NCBI GenBank assembly: GCA_030824095.1
Contig: JAVBYK010000474.1
Location: 1-9,106 of the forward strand
Length of the DNA: 9,106 bases
Direction of reading: 5' to 3'
DNA from: a bacterium
Lineage (GTDB): Bacteria > Pseudomonadota > Gammaproteobacteria > Burkholderiales > Burkholderiaceae_C
In this document: in pieces, positions 6,302-9,106 of the stretch
How positions within the stretch are numbered: position 1 is the first letter of the stretch
Layout: each line of letters opens with the position of its first letter
Notes under the pieces: model-generated
The model's input: the letters and a program-made list of their open reading frames with translations, nothing else
Database searches by the model: none
Told to the model about the DNA's origin: nothing
Program-made: the position numbers and the translations under genes

Positions 6302-7180
6302 ATGCGAGTCGTTGGCAGCTTGGGTTCCCTCTTGGGCATGGTGGTGTTTCTATTGGCGCTGCCCGCCCGCGGCGTCGAGCCCATGGTGGTGCGACACAAC
6401 CTGTTTGCCGACGCCAACAGCCAGACCCTGAACTACAAGGGCGAGGTTCTGGCCCTGATTCTGGAGAAGTCCAAATCCAAGTATGGCCCCTATGTGATGC
6501 TGCCAGGCTCTCAGCAGGTCTGGAGCCAGCGGCGTACCTACAACGAACTGGAGCACGGCGATCTGGATTTGATGACCTCGCAGACCAGCATCGAGCGTGA
6601 GAAATCCAGCCTGCCGATTCGGTATTGCCTCTACAAGGGTCTGCTTGGCATTCGCATTGGCATGGGGGCGCCGGCCATCGTCGAGAAGATGAACCGGCTG
6701 ACCACCCGCCAGCAGCTCAACCAGGTGAAACTGGGCCAGGTGTCTGACTGGCCCGACTATGCGATCCAGACCGCCGCGGGTCTGCAGGTGACCGGCCTGA
6801 CCAGCGTGGAGTCTTCCATGCCGCGCCTGCTACTGGGCACATTTGAACTGCTGCCCCTGGGTGTGGTGGAGGTCGAGCCGATTGCCAAACGGTACAACCT
6901 GAAGACCGTTTCAACCTGGGCCATTGCCTATCCCACGGCCTACTATTTCTTTGTGAACCGCAAGCGCCCGGAACTGGCGCAACGACTGGAATACGGGTTC
7001 GAGCAGGCCATCAAGGACCGCAGTTTTGATCGGCTCTTCGCCAGGCGGATCGAGCCCCTCATTGCATCCAGCAAGCTGGAGAATCGCCAACTGTTCCGGA
7101 TTCCCAATCCCCTGTTGCCGCCAGAAACGCCACTGAACCGCAAGGAGTTGTGGCATCCGCTGATCGCCAGTGGGCTTTAG
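6302..7180 (+). CDS. Periplasmic substrate-binding-like protein, no transporter partner
   Basis: A 292-residue exported protein. The signal peptide MRVVGSLGSLLGMVVFLLALPARG has a probable cleavage after Gly24 (A-R-G). The mature part has the order of a type 2 periplasmic binding protein (SBP family 3-like): an early strand with VVRHNLF, KGEVLALILEKSKSKYGPYVM, GDLDLMTSQTS near 85-95, and a C-terminal helical half with YPTAYYFFVNRKRPELAQRLEYGFEQAI (about 210-237). No lipobox and no later transmembrane segment are seen. No ABC permease or ATPase genes are adjacent, so this may be a soluble sensor-like or orphan binding protein; the ligand is unknown. Only a weak GGA ribosome site lies 11 bases upstream. 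It follows the YceI gene by 36 bases and its end converges with the next gene, 12 bases away. Confidence 0.75.
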   Translation: MRVVGSLGSLLGMVVFLLALPARGVEPMVVRHNLFADANSQTLNYKGEVLALILEKSKSKYGPYVMLPGSQQVWSQRRTYNELEHGDLDLMTSQTSIEREKSSLPIRYCLYKGLLGIRIGMGAPAIVEKMNRLTTRQQLNQVKLGQVSDWPDYAIQTAAGLQVTGLTSVESSMPRLLLGTFELLPLGVVEVEPIAKRYNLKTVSTWAIAYPTAYYFFVNRKRPELAQRLEYGFEQAIKDRSFDRLFARRIEPLIASSKLENRQLFRIPNPLLPPETPLNRKELWHPLIASGL

Positions 7181-7192
7181 TGGCTTGAGTGC

Positions 7193-7543
7193 CTATCGGC
7201 GTTCCACGCGCCTGCGGCTGGGCATCTGGTTGGGAGGCACCAGCCCGCGAAACATCTCGGTCATCGCTTCCAGCTTGTCGCGCGCCAGTTGCTCGCCATG
7301 AAAGTCGGAGAGCAGGCGCAGAACGTCGCTTCGCAAGTACCACAGGGTTTGCGTATCCGCGGCGCGGGCAATATCGGTCCATGCCTTGGATGACCCCATG
7401 TCCTCATTCGGCTCGATGCACGCCAACGCATCGAGCATGGCCGTGCGGATGCTCTCGACTTGCGCGCTGGCGTCGATGATGGTCTTCTGGTCGCTCACGA
7501 GCGACGCGAAACTGGATTTGATGCGTGAAATGGCCTTCCGCAT
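7193..7543 (-). CDS. Small hypothetical helical protein
   Basis: A 116-residue cytosolic protein without signal peptide or membrane segment. The sequence is predicted mostly helical (MRKAISRIKSSFASLVSDQK..., then TLWYLRSDVLRLLSDFHGEQLARDKLEAMTEMFRGLVPP) and ends in a basic tail NQMPSRRRVERR. I do not recognise the family; no catalytic motif is visible, and the basic tail could contact nucleic acid, which is speculation. The ATG at 7543 was selected because GAGG lies 8 bases upstream; a GTG at 7579 in the same frame would add 12 residues but has no ribosome site. It is divergent from the BamE-like gene (190-base gap without a clear promoter) and convergent with the binding-protein gene, so it is probably monocistronic. 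Confidence 0.7.
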   Translation of the reverse strand: MRKAISRIKSSFASLVSDQKTIIDASAQVESIRTAMLDALACIEPNEDMGSSKAWTDIARAADTQTLWYLRSDVLRLLSDFHGEQLARDKLEAMTEMFRGLVPPNQMPSRRRVERR

Positions 7544-7551
7544 GGAAGCTA

Positions 7552-7555
7552 CCTC
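7552..7555 (-). promoter_or_regulatory. Ribosome binding site (GAGG) for the small hypothetical protein
   Basis: GAGG on the minus strand, 8 bases upstream of the ATG at 7543. It decides the start against the GTG at 7579. Confidence 0.6.
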
Positions 7556-7721
7556 GTGTGGATACGGTCCGATGCGCACAAGAATAGCACTGGATCCTTA
7601 ACGAATTCTTTTGCCTGCGCATTGCACGTTCAATTCGGGCGAAAGCCACGGGCAGAGGTGCCATACTGGGCCCCCGGCGAACAGAGCCCCCGTTCCGCTT
7701 GCCAGCCCGTGTTCTCATCCC

Positions 7722-7725
7722 GAGG
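7722..7725 (+). promoter_or_regulatory. Ribosome binding site (GAGG) for the BamE-like lipoprotein
   Basis: GAGG 8 bases before the GTG at 7734. It supports a GTG start directly before the signal peptide rather than a longer frame opening at 7611. Confidence 0.65.
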
Positions 7726-7733
7726 TGTCCATT

Positions 7734-8264
7734 GTGAAATCGTTGTTCCGCCCCTTTCTTCAGTCCATCGGCCCGTTGAGCCTCTGCCTGGCGGTGTCCG
7801 TCGCTGCGTTGTTTACAACCGCCTGTGACAGCCAGCGCATAGCCGAGCTGGAAGAAGGCACCGCCACCGAGGGTGACGTCAAGATGAAGTTCGGCGAACC
7901 CGAAAAGGTGTGGGACGGCGAAAACGGCGCCCGCATTTTTGAGTACAACCGCCAACCCGCTGGCGCCAAGAACTACATGATCACCATTGGGCCGGATGGA
8001 AAAATGAGTGCATTGCGCCAGGTGTTGGCGCCCCATGTCTTTGCCAAGATCGAACCCGGCATGCCCATGGAAACGGTGCGAAGAATGCTCGGCAAACCCA
8101 TGAAAATCACGCCGTTTGAGCTGAAGAAAGTCTGGCACTACGACTGGCGCTACATGGATGGCCCCAACACGTCAGACGCCAAGATATTCACCGTGGTGTT
8201 TGACAGTGACCTGCGTGTGGTGTCGACCGGTTCGGTGGCTGATCCGGCGCTCTCGCCCAATTGA
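7734..8264 (+). CDS. BamE/SmpA-like lipoprotein with two repeats
   Basis: A 176-residue exported protein starting with GTG. The signal peptide MKSLFRPFLQSIGPLSLCLAVSVAALFTTA precedes Cys31, the likely lipid anchor. The lipobox (T-T-A-C) is non-canonical at the -3 position, but Asp-Ser after the Cys and the family suggest a lipoprotein. Two SmpA/OmlA-type units follow: ELEEGTATEGDVKMKFGEPEKVW (about 36-60) and KIEPGMPMETVRRMLGKPMKI (about 106-126). Each has the G-x-T/M-x-x-x-V-x-x-x-(F/L)-G-x-P pattern of the family, followed by strand-rich segments. BamE is a component of the outer membrane protein assembly complex, but two-unit relatives like this are usually distinct lipoproteins, so the bamE symbol is not assigned. 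The final strand VVFDSDLRVVSTGSV resembles the family's C-terminal beta strand. It converges with the toxin gene. Confidence 0.8.
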   Translation: MKSLFRPFLQSIGPLSLCLAVSVAALFTTACDSQRIAELEEGTATEGDVKMKFGEPEKVWDGENGARIFEYNRQPAGAKNYMITIGPDGKMSALRQVLAPHVFAKIEPGMPMETVRRMLGKPMKITPFELKKVWHYDWRYMDGPNTSDAKIFTVVFDSDLRVVSTGSVADPALSPN

Positions 8265-8312
8265 GCCCACTGCCAAAGGCCAGCGGCGCATGCGGCTAGT
8301 TGGCGAGGGGAC

Positions 8313-8723
8313 TCACCCGCGTTGCAACACGGTGCGGGTGAAAACCAGAAATTCGTCCAGATGGGCGGTGATGACGTTGACCAGAATGGGCAGTATCAGA
8401 CTCTGGTAGTCATGCACCGCGATGTTGCGAAAGGCCACCATCCGTTTGAGTGCCTCGGCCAGTTCGGCGTCTATCCATTGGCCGCGTGCCATCAGCTCGA
8501 AAACATCGCGCGCGCTTTGAGGCACACCCAGACCTTCGCGGCGCACAATGTGCTGGCCCATGTCCAGCACCGCCTCGCAGGCGCGCTGAACGTTCAGGAT
8601 GGCGGCGTCCTGGCGCGTGAAATCGGTCCCAAAACTGGCCGGGTCACGCGCATATTCCTCACGAGCGCGGGCCACGCAACGCTCCACGGTTGCGGATTTG
8701 TTGATCAATACATCATCGGCCAT
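8313..8723 (-). CDS. hepT: HepT-like toxin (HEPN-domain ribonuclease, DUF86)
   Basis: A 136-residue, all-helical HEPN protein. The R-X4-H-X-Y signature is intact as RNIAVHDY: Arg99, His104 and Tyr106. In the characterised MntA-HepT pair of Shewanella oneidensis, the Arg and His belong to the RNase active site and the Tyr is AMPylated by MntA, which blocks toxicity. An upstream helix with QDAAILNVQRACEAVLDMGQHIV (about 38-60) matches the family core. The ATG at 8723 has GGAAAG about 7 bases upstream, inside the antitoxin gene. The gene overlaps the MntA 3' end by 11 bases, so translation is likely coupled, with the antitoxin made first. The 48-base gap to the convergent lipoprotein gene shows no clear terminator. 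Toxin activity is inferred from motifs. Confidence 0.92.
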   Translation of the reverse strand: MADDVLINKSATVERCVARAREEYARDPASFGTDFTRQDAAILNVQRACEAVLDMGQHIVRREGLGVPQSARDVFELMARGQWIDAELAEALKRMVAFRNIAVHDYQSLILPILVNVITAHLDEFLVFTRTVLQRG

Positions 8724-9106
8724 GGTGGATCTTTCCGGTGCGTTGAATGTCTGCCATCAGGGGTGCACGGGCCTCGTCCAATGCCGTCTTCTCACTCAAC
8801 ACGAAAGTCTCAAACAGGCCAGCAGCAAGGCCTACCGACCATAACTGCTGGCCGGTGGTAATGACCTGGTATTGCATCACCGTAGACGCGGCGCGCAGGT
8901 CCAGCAGGTCTACCGGGCAGCCAACTATGTCGGCCAGTTTTCCCGCCATATCCCACAGCAGCAGGGGATCGGCATAGCCCGCGACCAGCACGGCCAAGTC
9001 CAAATCGCTACTCGGACCCGCAGTGCCCTGCACCTGGCTGCCAAAGGCGTAGATCGCCATGGCATGGGGCAACTGCGCGCGAATCGCGGTCACCACGGGG
9101 CCTTGG
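8713..9106 (-). CDS. mntA: MntA-like minimal nucleotidyltransferase antitoxin (5' end probably outside window)
   Basis: A minimal nucleotidyltransferase of the DNA polymerase beta superfamily. The G-S-X10-D-X-D active site is exact: GS at 19-20 and DLD at 31-33 counted from the GTG at 9096, with a third acidic residue in VDLLDL (Asp63). In characterised pairs MntA neutralises HepT by adding AMP groups to the HepT tyrosine. The frame is open to the window edge. GTG codons at 9096 and 9093 could serve as starts, but they leave only about 18 residues before the GS motif, fewer than I recall for the characterised protein, so the true start probably lies just beyond 9106. The C-terminal helix region (about 88-127) overlaps the toxin start by 11 bases. 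The promoter is not in the window. Confidence 0.9.
   Translation of the reverse strand, partial: QGPVVTAIRAQLPHAMAIYAFGSQVQGTAGPSSDLDLAVLVAGYADPLLLWDMAGKLADIVGCPVDLLDLRAASTVMQYQVITTGQQLWSVGLAAGLFETFVLSEKTALDEARAPLMADIQRTGKIHHGR

Noticed and set aside
7544..7733. Divergent promoters between the hypothetical and BamE-like genes (e.g. a TATTCT hexamer on the minus strand)
   Set aside because: No -35 element of acceptable quality at 16-18 base spacing; BamHI- and EcoRI-like hexamers here are coincidental.
7404..8138. A 244-codon minus-strand frame opposite the BamE-like gene and overlapping the small hypothetical gene
   Set aside because: The overlapping genes have good ribosome sites and a recognisable family or coherent helical sequence; this frame has neither.
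8265..8312. Possible bidirectional terminator (CGCATGCG palindrome and GCCAA/TTGGC ends) between convergent genes
   Set aside because: The stem is interrupted and there is no T-run on either strand; not distinguishable from chance in GC-rich DNA.

Overview
This window is high-GC proteobacterial DNA. Gene content and close family resemblance point to a betaproteobacterium of the Burkholderiales, most likely Comamonadaceae (a Rhodoferax/Acidovorax/Polaromonas-like organism). The clues are the long-form RidA protein, the fused ATP-grasp/alpha-E protein next to a transglutaminase, and a small GCTA-N9-TAGC palindromic repeat that I associate from memory with this family. No rRNA, tRNA, CRISPR array or insertion sequence was seen. 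Genes are densely packed and no gene-free stretch exceeds 300 bases.

Layout, left to right. Positions 1-929 (minus strand) hold a long-form RidA-family protein. It is followed 11 bases downstream by the N-terminal part of a membrane receptor with a 7TMR-DISM extracellular domain, cut by the window edge. A repeat-like palindromic element (about 961-1017) separates this pair from the next block. Positions 1001-5404 (minus strand) hold a possible operon: a small ParA/MinD-like P-loop ATPase, then an 883-residue fusion of a circularly permuted ATP-grasp domain and an alpha-E domain, then a transglutaminase-like protein. The last two are the conserved ATP-grasp / alpha-E / transglutaminase set, predicted to make or process a peptide-like product whose chemistry is unassigned as far as I know.

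Positions 5531-7180 (plus strand) carry two exported proteins: a YceI-family lipoprotein and a periplasmic substrate-binding-like protein without transporter genes. They are divergent from the ATPase across a 126-base region containing a 7-bp inverted repeat. A small helical protein of unknown function (7193-7543, minus) converges on them. A lipoprotein with two BamE/SmpA-like repeats follows (7734-8264, plus).

The right end (8313-9106, minus) is a MntA-HepT toxin-antitoxin pair: a minimal nucleotidyltransferase antitoxin whose 3' end overlaps the start of the HEPN-family toxin. Both signature motifs are intact.

The most unusual feature is in the ATP-grasp/transglutaminase pair. Two 17-base GCTA-N9-TAGC palindromes lie beside Ser-Gln-rich coding tracts, one at the 3' end of the transglutaminase gene (where it overlaps the stop codon) and one near the 5' end of the ATP-grasp gene. 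This suggests that short repeat elements have remodelled the ends of two functionally linked proteins.
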